Of a stretch of DNA of 64,000 nt, positions 46,011 through 55,488 are shown in pieces. The position numbers and the translations under genes are program-made. This stretch comes from Paraburkholderia terricola (GTDB lineage: Bacteria; Pseudomonadota; Gammaproteobacteria; Burkholderiales; Burkholderiaceae): the NCBI RefSeq assembly GCF_900142195.1, contig NZ_FRAB01000006.1, forward strand, positions 173,505 through 237,504, read 5' to 3'. The notes under the pieces were generated by a model. That model worked only from the letters and a program-made list of their open reading frames with translations. It was not told the origin of the DNA and did not search any database. Position 1 is the stretch's first letter. The number at the start of each line of letters is the position of its first letter.

Positions 46011-47117
46011 ATGATTCTTCCGTATCGACTCGAAGCACGCACCACGCCCTCGCGCGCGATGCAGCTTGCCGTGCCGCTGATCGCCGCGTTGCTCACGCTC
46101 GCGATCGGCTTTCTGATCTTCGGCCTCGTCGGCCGTGATCCGCTGCAGGCAATGCACGCGTTTTTCATCGAGCCGCTTGCCAGCGTGAACGGCTGGTCCG
46201 AACTGCTGCTGAAAGCGTCGCCGCTGTGCCTGATCGGCCTCGGCCTCGCGATCGGCTATCGCGCCAACGTCTGGAACATCGGCGCGGAAGGGCAGATGCT
46301 GCTGGGCGGCATCGCCGCGAGCGGCGTCGCGATCTATTTCGATCAGGCCACCGGCTGGTGGATTCTGCCGACCATGATGGCGGCCGGCGTGCTCGGCGGC
46401 ATGGCGTGGGCCGCCATTCCCGCGCTGCTGAAAAGCCGCTTCAACACCAACGAGATTCTGGTCAGCCTGATGCTCACGTATGTGGCGACGCAACTGCTGA
46501 TCTATCTGGTGAGCGGCCCGTGGCGCGATCCGCAGGGCATGAATTTCCCGCTCTCCGAAATGTTCGGCGGCGACGCGCTTTATCCGACCTTTTCCGGCGA
46601 CTGGCACTGGAAATGGCTGCGCGGCACGCGTCTGAACGCGTCGCTGTTCGTCACCCTCATCGCGATTCCGCTCGTGTGGCTGTTCATGCGCAAGAGCTTC
46701 GCGGGCTACCGGATGAACGTCGGCGGTCTCGCCCCGCTCGCCGCGCGCTACGCCGGCTTCTCCGACAAGAAAACCATCTGGACGTCGCTGCTCATCAGCG
46801 GCGGCCTCGCGGGCCTCGCCGGCATGGGCGAGATTTCCGGCCCGATCGGCCAGTTGCAGGCCACGTGGTCGCCGGGCTATGGCTTCACCGCGATCATCGT
46901 CGTGTTCGTCGGGCGGCTGCATCCGCTCGGCATCGTGCTCGCGAGCCTGCTGATGGCGCTGCTGTACCTCGGCGGCGAAGCGGTGCAGACCTCGATGCAG
47001 TTGCCGCAGGCGCTCTCCGGCGTGTTCCAGGGGCTTCTCCTGTTCTGCCTGCTGGGCGCCGACCTGTTCGTGAACTACCGCGTGCGCCGCCGTTCGCTGG
47101 CGCCGCAGGTTCACTGA
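46011..47117 (+). CDS. BMP-type importer permease 1
   Basis: A 368-residue inner-membrane protein with 8-10 helices of the BPD_transp_2 family. It has LLKASPLCLIGLGLAIGYRANVWNIGAEGQML, a hallmark of the nucleoside/sugar permeases, and GEISGPIGQLQATWSPGYGFTAIIVVFVGRLHP. It starts 44 bases after the ATPase gene. It pairs with the second permease to form an asymmetric channel. Its stop codon opens a short tandem-repeat array. Confidence 0.9.
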   Translation: MILPYRLEARTTPSRAMQLAVPLIAALLTLAIGFLIFGLVGRDPLQAMHAFFIEPLASVNGWSELLLKASPLCLIGLGLAIGYRANVWNIGAEGQMLLGGIAASGVAIYFDQATGWWILPTMMAAGVLGGMAWAAIPALLKSRFNTNEILVSLMLTYVATQLLIYLVSGPWRDPQGMNFPLSEMFGGDALYPTFSGDWHWKWLRGTRLNASLFVTLIAIPLVWLFMRKSFAGYRMNVGGLAPLAARYAGFSDKKTIWTSLLISGGLAGLAGMGEISGPIGQLQATWSPGYGFTAIIVVFVGRLHPLGIVLASLLMALLYLGGEAVQTSMQLPQALSGVFQGLLLFCLLGADLFVNYRVRRRSLAPQVH

Positions 47118-47178
47118 TCGGCTCACTCGCTCATTCGCCGATTGGCTCGCTGATCGGCTGACTCATTGGCTCACTGAT
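47112..47178. repeat. Degenerate 12-bp tandem repeat starting at the permease 1 stop
   Basis: Units such as CACTGATCGGCT (47112), CGCTGATCGGCT (47148), GACTCATTGGCT (47160) and a partial CACTGAT (47172) fill most of the gap between the two permeases. The first contains the TGA stop at 47115-47117. Confidence 0.7.
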
Positions 47179-47195
47179 TTTTCACGCCGGATCTC

Positions 47196-48125
47196 ATGGA
47201 TATTCAACAAGCCAGCGCGCTCACATCGAGCGCCGTCACCGCCGCGATTCCGCTGATGTTCGCGGGCGCGGGCGAACTCGTCACCGAGAAGTCGGGCGTT
47301 CTGAACCTCGGTGTCGAAGGCATGATGCTGATGGGCGCGGTGACCGGCTACGCGGTCACCGCGATCACCGGCAACCCGTGGCTCGGCGTGCTCGCCGCGA
47401 TCGGCGCGGGTCTCGCGATGTCGCTGCTGTTCGCGTTCCTCACGCTCACGATGCTCGCCAACCAGGTCGCCACCGGCTTGTCGCTGACGATCTTCGGCAT
47501 CGGCCTGTCCGCCTATGTCGGCAAGCCGTACACGTCGGCCGCCGTGCGCGAGACGATCGGAACGTGGACCATTCCCGGCCTCTCGAAGATTCCGGTCATC
47601 GGTCCCGCGTTCTTCAGCCTCACGCCGCTCGACTATCTCGCGTTCCTGATGTTCGCCGTGATCGGCTGGTTTCTTTATCGCACGCGCGCGGGCCTCGTGC
47701 TGCGCTCGGTCGGCGAATCGCCGCAAGTCGCGCATTCGGTCGGCTTTCCGGTGGTCGGCGTGCGCTACGGCGCGGTGGCCTTCGGCGGCGGCATGGCGGG
47801 ACTCGCGGGCGGCTATTACTCGATCGTCAATCTGCATTTGTGGCAGGAACAGCTCACCTCGGGCCGCGGCTGGATCGCACTCGCGCTGGTGGTGTTCGCG
47901 ACGTGGCGGCCGGGTCGTCTGTTGATCGGCGCGCTGCTGTTCGGCGCCGTGACGGGCCTGCAGTTTTACGCGCAGGCGATCGGCGTGCCCGTGCCGACGC
48001 AATTCCTCGCGATGCTGCCGTACGTCGCGACGGTCGTCGTGCTGGTGCTGATTTCGCGCAACCCGAACACCATTCGCCTGAATGCGCCAGCATCGCTCGG
48101 CAGGCCGTTTTTCTCGGCGGGCTGA
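47196..48125 (+). CDS. BMP-type importer permease 2
   Basis: A 309-residue permease of the same family, with about eight TM helices. It has [31 protein letters not shown], the conserved GVxNLGxEG turn, and [40 protein letters not shown]. The ribosome site is weak, and a repeat array separates it from permease 1. The binding-protein gene follows after 68 bases. Confidence 0.9.
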   Translation: MDIQQASALTSSAVTAAIPLMFAGAGELVTEKSGVLNLGVEGMMLMGAVTGYAVTAITGNPWLGVLAAIGAGLAMSLLFAFLTLTMLANQVATGLSLTIFGIGLSAYVGKPYTSAAVRETIGTWTIPGLSKIPVIGPAFFSLTPLDYLAFLMFAVIGWFLYRTRAGLVLRSVGESPQVAHSVGFPVVGVRYGAVAFGGGMAGLAGGYYSIVNLHLWQEQLTSGRGWIALALVVFATWRPGRLLIGALLFGAVTGLQFYAQAIGVPVPTQFLAMLPYVATVVVLVLISRNPNTIRLNAPASLGRPFFSAG

Positions 48126-48193
48126 TTGCGCAGCGAGGCGCACGTTTCATTGATTCGACACACTCACATTCGACAGACACGACAGGAGAAAAC

Positions 48194-49300
48194 ATGAAGA
48201 GAAGCAATCTGCTGACCGCTTTCGCAGGGGGCGCGGCGTCGCTGGCGCTGGGTGCGGCGTTGAGCGCGCCGCTCGCGCAAAGCGCGCAGGCCGCGGAGGC
48301 GCCGGGCGTCGCGTTCGTCTACCTGGGCAATCCGGGCGATGCCGGCTGGACCTTCGCGCACGATCAGGGCTCGAAGGAAGCCGAAGCGAAGTTCGGCGGC
48401 AAGGTCAAGATCACCCGCATAGAGAACGTGCCCGAATCGGCCGACTCCGAGCGCGTGTTCCGCGATCTGGCGAACAAGGGCAACAAGATCATCATCGGTT
48501 CGAGCTTCGGCTACCAGGACTTCGAACTCAAGGTCGCGAAAGATTTTCCCGACACCGTGTTCCTGCACGCAACCGGCTACAAGAAGGCGCCGAACTTCGG
48601 CACCTACGACGTGCGCATGTATCAGGGCGCGTATCTGGCCGGCGTCGCCGCGGGCTACGTGACGAAGACCAACACGCTCGGCTTCGTCGCCTCGGTGCCG
48701 ATTCCCGAGGTGATCCGCAACATCAACGCGTACACGCTCGGCGCGCGCTCGGTGAATCCGAAGGTGCATACCAAGGTCATCTGGATCAATAGCTGGTTCG
48801 ATCCGGGCAAGGAGAAGCAGGCCGCTGAAACGCTGATCGGCCAGGGCGCCGACGTGCTGCTGCAAAACACCGATTCGAGCGCCACGCTCGCGACCGCATC
48901 GGCCAAGCACGTGCACGCGTTCGGCTGGGATTCGAACATGAAGAAGTTCGGCCCCGACGCGCACCTCGGTTCGGTGGTCGCGCATTGGGGCGTGTATTAC
49001 AACGCGGCGATCCAGCAGGTGCTGGACGGCAAGTGGAAGAACGATCCGGTGTGGTGGGGGATTCCGCACAAGGCCGTGGATCTCGAAGACCTGAACACGT
49101 CGGCGCTGCCGGCCGACGCGCAGAAGAAGGTCGCCGCGAAGCGCGACGAACTGGCGGGCGGCAAGTGGGACGTGTTCGCGGGCCCGATCAAGGATCAGGC
49201 GGGCGCGGTGAAGGTGCCGGCCGGCAAGACGCTGACCGATCCCGAACTGCAACGTCTGAACTGGTATGTGGAAGGCGTGGACGGCTCGCTGCCGAAATAA
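48194..49300 (+). CDS. BMP-family purine-type substrate-binding protein
   Basis: A 368-residue periplasmic binding protein with a Sec signal (cleavage after AQA at about 34). Mature sequence VAFVYLGNPGDAGWTFAHDQGSKEAEAKFGGKVKI and NTDSSATLATASAKHVHAFGWDSNMKKFGPDAHLGS match the BMP/PnrA class that binds purine nucleosides or nucleobases. AGGAG stands before the ATG at 48194. A strong terminator closes the operon, which is ATPase-permease-permease-binding protein. Confidence 0.92.
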   Translation: MKRSNLLTAFAGGAASLALGAALSAPLAQSAQAAEAPGVAFVYLGNPGDAGWTFAHDQGSKEAEAKFGGKVKITRIENVPESADSERVFRDLANKGNKIIIGSSFGYQDFELKVAKDFPDTVFLHATGYKKAPNFGTYDVRMYQGAYLAGVAAGYVTKTNTLGFVASVPIPEVIRNINAYTLGARSVNPKVHTKVIWINSWFDPGKEKQAAETLIGQGADVLLQNTDSSATLATASAKHVHAFGWDSNMKKFGPDAHLGSVVAHWGVYYNAAIQQVLDGKWKNDPVWWGIPHKAVDLEDLNTSALPADAQKKVAAKRDELAGGKWDVFAGPIKDQAGAVKVPAGKTLTDPELQRLNWYVEGVDGSLPK

Positions 49301-49370
49301 ATAAGCCAGGGGCTCGCGACCGACGCGCGTGGTGATCGGCGGGCAAGCGCTTTTAGCACGCTGTGCAAGG

Positions 49371-49400
49371 AGCTGCGTCCAATGCGGACGCAGCTTTTTT
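49371..49400. terminator. Terminator after the BMP operon
   Basis: A perfect 10-bp stem AGCTGCGTCC/GGACGCAGCT, 5-base loop and a run of six T. It lies between convergent genes. Confidence 0.92.
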
Positions 49401-49448
49401 CGTTTCGGCGCTTCGGGTTTTGCGTAGCAGGCAAGCGCAACGCCGCCT

Positions 49449-49655
49449 TTACTCGATACGCAAGCCGACCTTGATGGTCACCTGCCAGTAAGCGACTTTG
49501 TCGTCCTCGATCTGGCCCCGCGTTTCCGTGACTTCGAACCAGTGCAGATTGCGCAAGGTTTTCGACGCTCGGGCGATCGCGGTGCTGATGGCGTCGTCGA
49601 TCGATTTGGTCGACGAACCCGTGAGTTCGATCTGCTTGTAGACGTGGTCTGACAT
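49449..49655 (-). CDS. Dodecin
   Basis: A 68-residue flavin-binding protein forming dodecamers that store or buffer flavin. It reads [39 protein letters not shown] in part, with the flavin-stacking Trp in LHWFEV and Gln in WQVTIKVGL. The start at 49655 has a very strong AAAGGAGGAAG site. The 290 bases upstream, to ybiT, hold only promoter-like sequence. Confidence 0.93.
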   Translation of the reverse strand: MSDHVYKQIELTGSSTKSIDDAISTAIARASKTLRNLHWFEVTETRGQIEDDKVAYWQVTIKVGLRIE

Positions 49656-49889
49656 GAACTTCCTCCTTTCCTCTTCGTGGGTGTCCAAAAAGTATAGGCA
49701 ACGGATCGCGCGCGCCGCCGGCACCGTTCGCCGTTCGAACGAGCGTTGTCGCACGTCGCGTACCCGATAAATGGGGCGGGTGGCGAACGCGAGGCCAGGC
49801 GGGCCATTCGCCACGCCTTCGTGGACGCGCGGCCCGCGCCGCGCGGCGCTGAGGCCCGGCCGCAGGCCGCGCGCGCAGGTTAAATTCGC

Positions 49890-49905
49890 GATAACCTGCT
49901 AAAAT
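49890..49905 (+). promoter_or_regulatory. Promoter-like GATAACCTGCTAAAAT upstream of ybiT
   Basis: Contains the -10-like TAAAAT (49900-49905), 41 bases before the ybiT start; the -35 is poor. The same 16-base pattern with one change recurs at 59309 upstream of potF. Confidence 0.42.
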
Positions 49906-49945
49906 ATGCGGTTTTTCGCCGATATCACATTCAAAGGGACGCGCC

Positions 49946-51538
49946 GTGCTGTCTACCGCCAATATCACCATGCAATTCGGGCCAAAGCCCCTCTTCGAGA
50001 ACATCTCGGTCAAATTCGGGGAAGGGAACCGCTATGGCCTGATCGGTGCGAACGGCTGCGGTAAATCCACCTTCATGAAGATTCTGGGTGGCGATCTGGA
50101 GCCGAGCTCGGGCAACGTGATGCTCGAGCCGAACGTGCGCCTCGGTAAATTGCGCCAGGACCAGTTCGCCTATGAAGACGTGCGGGTGCTCGACGTCGTG
50201 ATGATGGGCCACACCGAAATGTGGGCCGCGATGACCGAGCGCGACGCGATCTACGCGAACCCCGACGCCACCGACGACGACTACATGCACGCCGCCGAAC
50301 TCGAAGCGAAGTTCGCCGAGTACGACGGCTATACGGCCGAGGCGCGCGCGGGTGAACTGCTGCTCGGCATCGGCATCGCGATCGAAGACCACAACGGCCC
50401 GATGAGCAACGTGGCGCCGGGCTGGAAACTGCGCGTGCTGCTCGCGCAGGCGCTGTTCTCGAAGCCGGACGTGCTGCTGCTCGACGAGCCGACCAACAAC
50501 CTGGACATCAACTCGATCCGTTGGCTGGAAGACGTGCTGAACCAGTACAACTCGACGATGATCATCATCTCGCACGATCGCCACTTCCTGAACCAGGTCT
50601 GCACGCACATGGCGGACATGGACTACGGCACGCTGAAGGTCTATCCGGGCAATTACGACGACTACATGCTGGCGAGCACGCAGGCGCGCGAGCGTCAGCA
50701 GAACGCCAACGCGAAGGCGAAGGAACGCGTGGCCGATCTGCAGGACTTCGTGCGCCGCTTCTCGGCCAACAAGTCGAAGGCGCGCCAGGCCACCAGCCGT
50801 CTGAAGATGATCGACAAGATCAAGATCGAGGAATTCAAGCCGTCGTCGCGGCAGAACCCGTTCATCCGCTTCGAGTACGAGAAGAAGCTGCACAACATCG
50901 CCGTGGTCGCCGAGCGCATCACGAAGAAGTACGAGCGCACCATCTTCAACGACTTCAGCATCAGCGTGCAGCCGGGCGAGCGGATCGCGATCATCGGCGA
51001 GAACGGCGCGGGCAAGACCACGCTGCTGCGCGCGCTGCTCGGCAAGCTGCAACTCGATCACGGCACCGTGAAGTGGGCCGAGAACGCGAACGTCGGCTAC
51101 ATGCCGCAAGACACGTACGAGGAATTTCCCGACGACGTCACGCTGATGGACTGGATCGACACGTACCGCAAGGAAGGCGACGACGAGCAGATGGTGCGCG
51201 GCACGCTCGGCCGGCTGCTGTTCAATGCGGACGACATCCGCAAGTCGGTGAAGGTGCTGTCCGGCGGCGAGAAGGGCCGCATGATCTGGGGCAAGCTGAT
51301 GCTGGGCCGCCACAACGTGCTGCTGATGGACGAGCCGACCAACCACATGGACATGGAGTCGATCGAATCGCTGCAAATCGCGCTCGACAAGTTCGAAGGC
51401 ACGCTGATTTTCGTCTCCCACGACCGGGAGTTCGTGAGCGGACTGGCGAATCGCATCATCGAAGTGAAGACCAACGGCACGCTGAACGACTTTGGCGGCA
51501 ACTATGAAGATTTCCTGTTGAGCCAGGGTGTGCAGTAA
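49946..51538 (+). CDS. ybiT: ABC-F family ATPase YbiT
   Basis: A 530-residue soluble ABC-F protein, the same length as E. coli YbiT and closely similar from the start ([21 protein letters not shown]). Two ATPase domains: Walker [10 protein letters not shown] and GENGAGKTT, Walker [12 protein letters not shown] and [11 protein letters not shown], signatures [15 protein letters not shown] and [14 protein letters not shown]. The charged linker between them ([25 protein letters not shown] in part) is the P-site tRNA-interaction motif region. It acts on stalled ribosomes. GTG start at 49946 with AAAGGGA upstream. Confidence 0.94.
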   Translation: MLSTANITMQFGPKPLFENISVKFGEGNRYGLIGANGCGKSTFMKILGGDLEPSSGNVMLEPNVRLGKLRQDQFAYEDVRVLDVVMMGHTEMWAAMTERDAIYANPDATDDDYMHAAELEAKFAEYDGYTAEARAGELLLGIGIAIEDHNGPMSNVAPGWKLRVLLAQALFSKPDVLLLDEPTNNLDINSIRWLEDVLNQYNSTMIIISHDRHFLNQVCTHMADMDYGTLKVYPGNYDDYMLASTQARERQQNANAKAKERVADLQDFVRRFSANKSKARQATSRLKMIDKIKIEEFKPSSRQNPFIRFEYEKKLHNIAVVAERITKKYERTIFNDFSISVQPGERIAIIGENGAGKTTLLRALLGKLQLDHGTVKWAENANVGYMPQDTYEEFPDDVTLMDWIDTYRKEGDDEQMVRGTLGRLLFNADDIRKSVKVLSGGEKGRMIWGKLMLGRHNVLLMDEPTNHMDMESIESLQIALDKFEGTLIFVSHDREFVSGLANRIIEVKTNGTLNDFGGNYEDFLLSQGVQ

Positions 51539-51580
51539 GGTTTTCGAGCCTCTCGCCCAGGCGTCATGTGGCACCGCCAG

Positions 51581-51607
51581 GCCCGCTTCCTCGAAGCGGG
51601 CTTTTTT
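51581..51607 (+). terminator. Terminator after ybiT
   Basis: A perfect 9-bp stem GCCCGCTTC/GAAGCGGGC, 3-base loop and six T, 43 bases past the stop. Confidence 0.93.
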
Positions 51608-51690
51608 CATGGCCCGAAGATTGCACACAGTCAGGCGTCGCAGCGCTGACTAGAATGGATAGATCAATCCTGAGCCACGGACGGACCATC

Positions 51691-53115
51691 ATGAAGACCT
51701 ACGACAAGCTCTATATCGACGGCAAATGGATCGCGCCGTGCGGCACCGGCACGATCGACGTGATCGACTCGGGCACCGAGGAGATCATGGGCCGCATCCC
51801 GGAAGGCATCGAAGCCGATGCGGAAAACGCGATTGCCGCCGCGCGCGTCGCCTTCGACGCCTGGGCCGCGACGCCGCCCGCCGAACGCGGCGACTATCTG
51901 CGCAAGATCGCAGCGAACCTGAAGGCGCGCACCGACGAACTGGCCGCGCTGATCGCCGGCGAAGTCGGCATGCCGTTGAAACTCGCGCGCGCGATTCAGG
52001 TGGGTAGCCCGATCTACAACTGGGGTGCCTACGCGAAGCTCGCAGCGGAGTTCCAGTTCGAGGAGCGCGTCGGCAATTCGCTGGTGGTGCGCGAGCCGGT
52101 CGGCGTGGTGGCGGCGATCACGCCGTGGAACTATCCGTTCAACCAGATCACGCTGAAGGTCGCCGCGGCGCTCGCTGCGGGCTGCACGGTGGTGCTCAAG
52201 CCGTCGGAGGTCGCGCCGTTGAATGCGTTCGTGCTCGCCGAGGCGATCCACGAAGCCGGCTTGCCGGCCGGCGTGTTCAATCTGGTGAGCGGTTACGGAC
52301 CGGTGGTGGGCGAGGTGCTCGCGAGCCATCCGTCGGTCGACATGGTGTCGTTCACCGGTTCGACGCGCGCCGGCAAGCGGGTGTCCGAGCTGGCGTCGGC
52401 GACGGTCAAGCGCGTCGCGCTCGAACTCGGCGGCAAATCGGCCTCGGTCATCCTCGACGATGCGAATTTCGCGGCGGCGGTGAAGGGCACCGTCGACGCA
52501 TGCTTCCTGAACTCCGGACAAACCTGCTCCGCCCACACGCGCATGCTGGTGCCCGAGGCGCGCTACGACGAAGCGCGCGCGCTCGCGAAGCAGGCCGCCG
52601 AGGCGTACGTGGCCGGCGATCCGCGCAACGAGACGACCCGGCTCGGACCGTTGGCTTCGGCGCTCCAGCAGTCGCGTGTGCAGCAATACATCGCGAAGGG
52701 CGTCGAGGAGGGCGCTGAACTCGTGACCGGCGGGACGGGTCTGCCGGATGGTTTATCCAGAGGCTTTTTCGTGAAGCCGACGGTATTCGGCCGCGTGCAT
52801 CCGAAGGCGACGATCGCGCAAGAGGAAATCTTCGGCCCGGTGCTCTCGATCCTCACATACAAGGACGAGGAAGAAGCCGTGCGAATCGCCAATGACTCAC
52901 CCTATGGACTCGGCGGCGCGGTATGGGCCGGCAGCGATGAGCGCGCGGCCGGCGTCGCGCGGCGCATTCGCACAGGGCAGGTCGACATCAACGGCGGAGC
53001 GTGGAATATGGCCGCGCCGTTCGGCGGTTTCAAGCAGTCGGGGTTCGGGCGCGAGAACGGCGTCTATGGACTCGACGAATACCTCGAGTTCAAATCCATG
53101 CAATTCAAGCTGTGA
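51691..53115 (+). CDS. NAD(P)-dependent aldehyde dehydrogenase
   Basis: A 474-residue aldehyde dehydrogenase. It shows [24 protein letters not shown] (cofactor binding), [22 protein letters not shown], the general-base Glu in [11 protein letters not shown] and the nucleophile Cys279 in [11 protein letters not shown], then [15 protein letters not shown]. Start at 51691 ([13 protein letters not shown]); the longer frame upstream runs through the ybiT terminator. Substrate unknown; it stands alone, with the nitronate monooxygenase 128 bases downstream. Confidence 0.93.
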   Translation: MKTYDKLYIDGKWIAPCGTGTIDVIDSGTEEIMGRIPEGIEADAENAIAAARVAFDAWAATPPAERGDYLRKIAANLKARTDELAALIAGEVGMPLKLARAIQVGSPIYNWGAYAKLAAEFQFEERVGNSLVVREPVGVVAAITPWNYPFNQITLKVAAALAAGCTVVLKPSEVAPLNAFVLAEAIHEAGLPAGVFNLVSGYGPVVGEVLASHPSVDMVSFTGSTRAGKRVSELASATVKRVALELGGKSASVILDDANFAAAVKGTVDACFLNSGQTCSAHTRMLVPEARYDEARALAKQAAEAYVAGDPRNETTRLGPLASALQQSRVQQYIAKGVEEGAELVTGGTGLPDGLSRGFFVKPTVFGRVHPKATIAQEEIFGPVLSILTYKDEEEAVRIANDSPYGLGGAVWAGSDERAAGVARRIRTGQVDINGGAWNMAAPFGGFKQSGFGRENGVYGLDEYLEFKSMQFKL

Positions 53116-53243
53116 TCCGCATGACCGGCGTCAACTAGGCATCACAAGCGCTGAAGTCGCGAACAGGCTCGTTGATCCAGCGCAACGCAAGCCGCACCCG
53201 ACGGTCGATTATCTGCGTTTCGATAGTCACCGCTCGGGGCGCC

Positions 53244-54434
53244 ATGCTCACTTCTCATTCCTTTCCACCGCTCATCATCCGCGGCCGCTCGTTACTGCCT
53301 ATCGTGCAGGGCGGCATGGGCGTCGGTATCTCCGCCCATCGCCTTGCCGGCAGCGTTGCCCGCGAGGGCGCGCTCGGCACCATCGCCAGCATCGACTTGC
53401 GCCATCACCATCCCGACTTGCTCGAACGCTGCGCTCAGTCGCCGGACCGGGCGACTCTGGAGCAGGCGAATCTGACCGCGCTGGCCCGCGAGATTCATGC
53501 CGCGAAGGCACTCAGCGAAGGCCGCGGCATGATCGCCGTGAACGTGATGAAGGCAGTCAGCGCGCAGGCGGACTACGTGCGCGTCGCGTGCGAGAGCGGC
53601 GCGCACGCAATCGTCATGGGTGCGGGTCTGCCGCTCGATTTGCCGGATATGACCCAAGGCCACGACATCGCGCTGATTCCGATTCTCTCGGATAGCCGCG
53701 GCGTCGCGCTCATGCTGAAGAAGTGGATGAAAAAAGGCCGCTTGCCCGACGCCGTGGTGATCGAACATCCGGCGCACGCAGGCGGCCATCTCGGCGTCAC
53801 CCATCTTGCCGACATGCACGATCGACGCTTCGACTTCGTGCGCGTTCTCGAGGAACTCGAGACGGTCTTCACCTCGCTCGGCCTGAAGCGTGACGACGTA
53901 CCGCTGATCGTCGCGGGCGGCATCAATAGTCATGAAGCGGTGCGCGAACTGCTCGACGCCGGGGCGAACGGCGTGCAACTCGGCACGCCGTTCGCCGTCA
54001 CCGAGGAAGGCGACGCGCATCCGAACTTCAAGCGCGTGCTGGCCGAAGCCGCGCCCGAGGACATCGTCGAATTCGTCAGCGTGACGGGGCTGCCCGCGCG
54101 TGCCGTGAAGACGCCTTGGCTGGTGCGCTATCTGCGCCAGGAAACGAAGATCCGCGAGAAGGTCGGCGCGCTCAAACATGCCTGTCCGACCGCGCTCGAA
54201 TGCCTGAGCGTGTGCGGCTGGCGCGACGGTATCGAGAAGTTCGGCCACTTCTGCATCGACACGCGGCTCGCCGCGGCATTGCGCGGCGACGTCGCCAACG
54301 GCCTGTTCTTCCGCGGCCGCGAGGCCTTGCCGTTCGGCTCGGCCATTCGCAGCGTGCACGATCTGATCGAACTGCTGCTGACCGGCGCAACGCGACCGTC
54401 GGTCGCAGGGCGCTGGGCGTTTTTCCTGGGTTGA
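53244..54434 (+). CDS. Nitronate monooxygenase / 2-nitropropane dioxygenase-like FMN enzyme
   Basis: A 396-residue TIM-barrel flavoprotein. It shows LPIVQGGMGVGISAHRLAGSVAREGALGTI (FMN phosphate region), VIEHPAHAGGHLGV with the catalytic His, VPLIVAGGINSHEAVRELLDAGANGVQLGTPF and the late cysteine-bearing ACPTALECLSVCGWRDG. The family oxidises alkyl nitronates or acts as an enoyl-ACP reductase relative. The C-terminal Cys-containing extension is typical of a longer subgroup. The start is ATG 53244. The preceding 128-base gap shows nothing clear. Confidence 0.88.
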   Translation: MLTSHSFPPLIIRGRSLLPIVQGGMGVGISAHRLAGSVAREGALGTIASIDLRHHHPDLLERCAQSPDRATLEQANLTALAREIHAAKALSEGRGMIAVNVMKAVSAQADYVRVACESGAHAIVMGAGLPLDLPDMTQGHDIALIPILSDSRGVALMLKKWMKKGRLPDAVVIEHPAHAGGHLGVTHLADMHDRRFDFVRVLEELETVFTSLGLKRDDVPLIVAGGINSHEAVRELLDAGANGVQLGTPFAVTEEGDAHPNFKRVLAEAAPEDIVEFVSVTGLPARAVKTPWLVRYLRQETKIREKVGALKHACPTALECLSVCGWRDGIEKFGHFCIDTRLAAALRGDVANGLFFRGREALPFGSAIRSVHDLIELLLTGATRPSVAGRWAFFLG

Positions 54435-54504
54435 TACCGGTCAACGTAGGGGCTGACGAGAGCTTCGACAATCCCCATGTCCACACCAACAAGAGGGGAA
54501 TCAC

Positions 54505-55173
54505 ATGAAGCACTCGTACAGAAACGTTCTCGGGCTGAGCATCAAGGCCGCCGCCGTCGCGGCGAGCCTGTTATGCGCGGGCCTTCTCGCGCCGCAGGCG
54601 CAGGCCGCGGGCGATGATCCGATCAGCGGCATTCACGCCGGCGACGTGCTGGTGCGTTTGCGCGCGATCAGCATCATGCCGAACGTGGACACCACGCAAT
54701 CGCTGTCGGCGCTCAACGTGGGCGTGAACAACGCGATCGTGCCGGAACTGGATCTGACTTACATGATCCGCGATTATCTCGGCGTCGAGCTGATTCTCGC
54801 CACGTCGCGCCATCAACTGACGTCGAGCCTCGGCAATCTCGGCGGCGTGAACGTGTTGCCGCCCACGCTGCTGCTGCAATATCACTTCAATCATGCCGGG
54901 CGCATTCGCCCCTATGTCGGCGCGGGCATCAACTACACGCTGTTCTATAACAACGGCGCGAACGTGGGCGGCCAGCCGATCTCGGTCACCAATCACAGCT
55001 TCGGCCCCGCGTTGCAGGCGGGCGTGGACGTGCAGGTGACCAGGTCGCTGTTCGTCAACGCGGACATCAAGAAGATCTGGATGCATACGGATGCGTCGCT
55101 CGGCGGTCAGTCGCTTGGCCGCTTGAGCATCGATCCGGTGATCGTGGGGTTGGGTGTCGGCATGCGGTTCTGA
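54505..55173 (+). CDS. ompW: OmpW-family outer-membrane protein
   Basis: A 222-residue porin-like barrel of eight strands, with a Sec signal (cleavage after AQA at about 34). It opens AGDVLVRLRAISIMPN, has LDLTYMIRDYLGVELILATSRHQL and RPYVGAGINYTLFYNN, and ends with Arg-Phe as expected for BAM targeting. It forms a narrow hydrophobic channel for small molecules. Ribosome site AGAGGGG. It ends 40 bases from the convergent DUF1289 gene. Confidence 0.93.
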   Translation: MKHSYRNVLGLSIKAAAVAASLLCAGLLAPQAQAAGDDPISGIHAGDVLVRLRAISIMPNVDTTQSLSALNVGVNNAIVPELDLTYMIRDYLGVELILATSRHQLTSSLGNLGGVNVLPPTLLLQYHFNHAGRIRPYVGAGINYTLFYNNGANVGGQPISVTNHSFGPALQAGVDVQVTRSLFVNADIKKIWMHTDASLGGQSLGRLSIDPVIVGLGVGMRF

Positions 55174-55213
55174 GCGCCACCGCCAGGAAGAGGGAGCGGG
55201 AGAGGGAGAGGGA

Positions 55214-55417
55214 CTACAGCTTGTCGTTCTGAAAGCGCATGGCGGTGCCGTCCTGCTCGATCCGTACCCACACCGCGCGCTTTTCCTCGTCGCTCAGAAA
55301 CACCCAGTTGGAGACCTCGGTGGCGGTGCGGCCGCAGCCTTTGCACACCTCGTCGAAGAGCGTGGAGCAGACGCCGATGCAGGGGCTGTCGGGTAGGTCA
55401 TGGAGATTCGAAGCCAT
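55214..55417 (-). CDS. DUF1289 small Cys-rich protein
   Basis: A 67-residue cytoplasmic protein with the DUF1289 signature SPCIGVCSTLFDEVCKGCGRT, four cysteines probably holding a metal or iron-sulphur site, and the C-terminal WVFLSDEEKRAVW. Function unknown. Start at 55417. It lies 71 bases after the pldA stop on the same strand, so co-transcription is possible. Confidence 0.9.
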   Translation of the reverse strand: MASNLHDLPDSPCIGVCSTLFDEVCKGCGRTATEVSNWVFLSDEEKRAVWVRIEQDGTAMRFQNDKL

Positions 55418-55488
55418 CGGAAACCTTGGGGCGAAGAAGCGAAGTTCCGCTATGTTAAACGATGCGGCGCGCGCCCCTTGCCCCGCTT

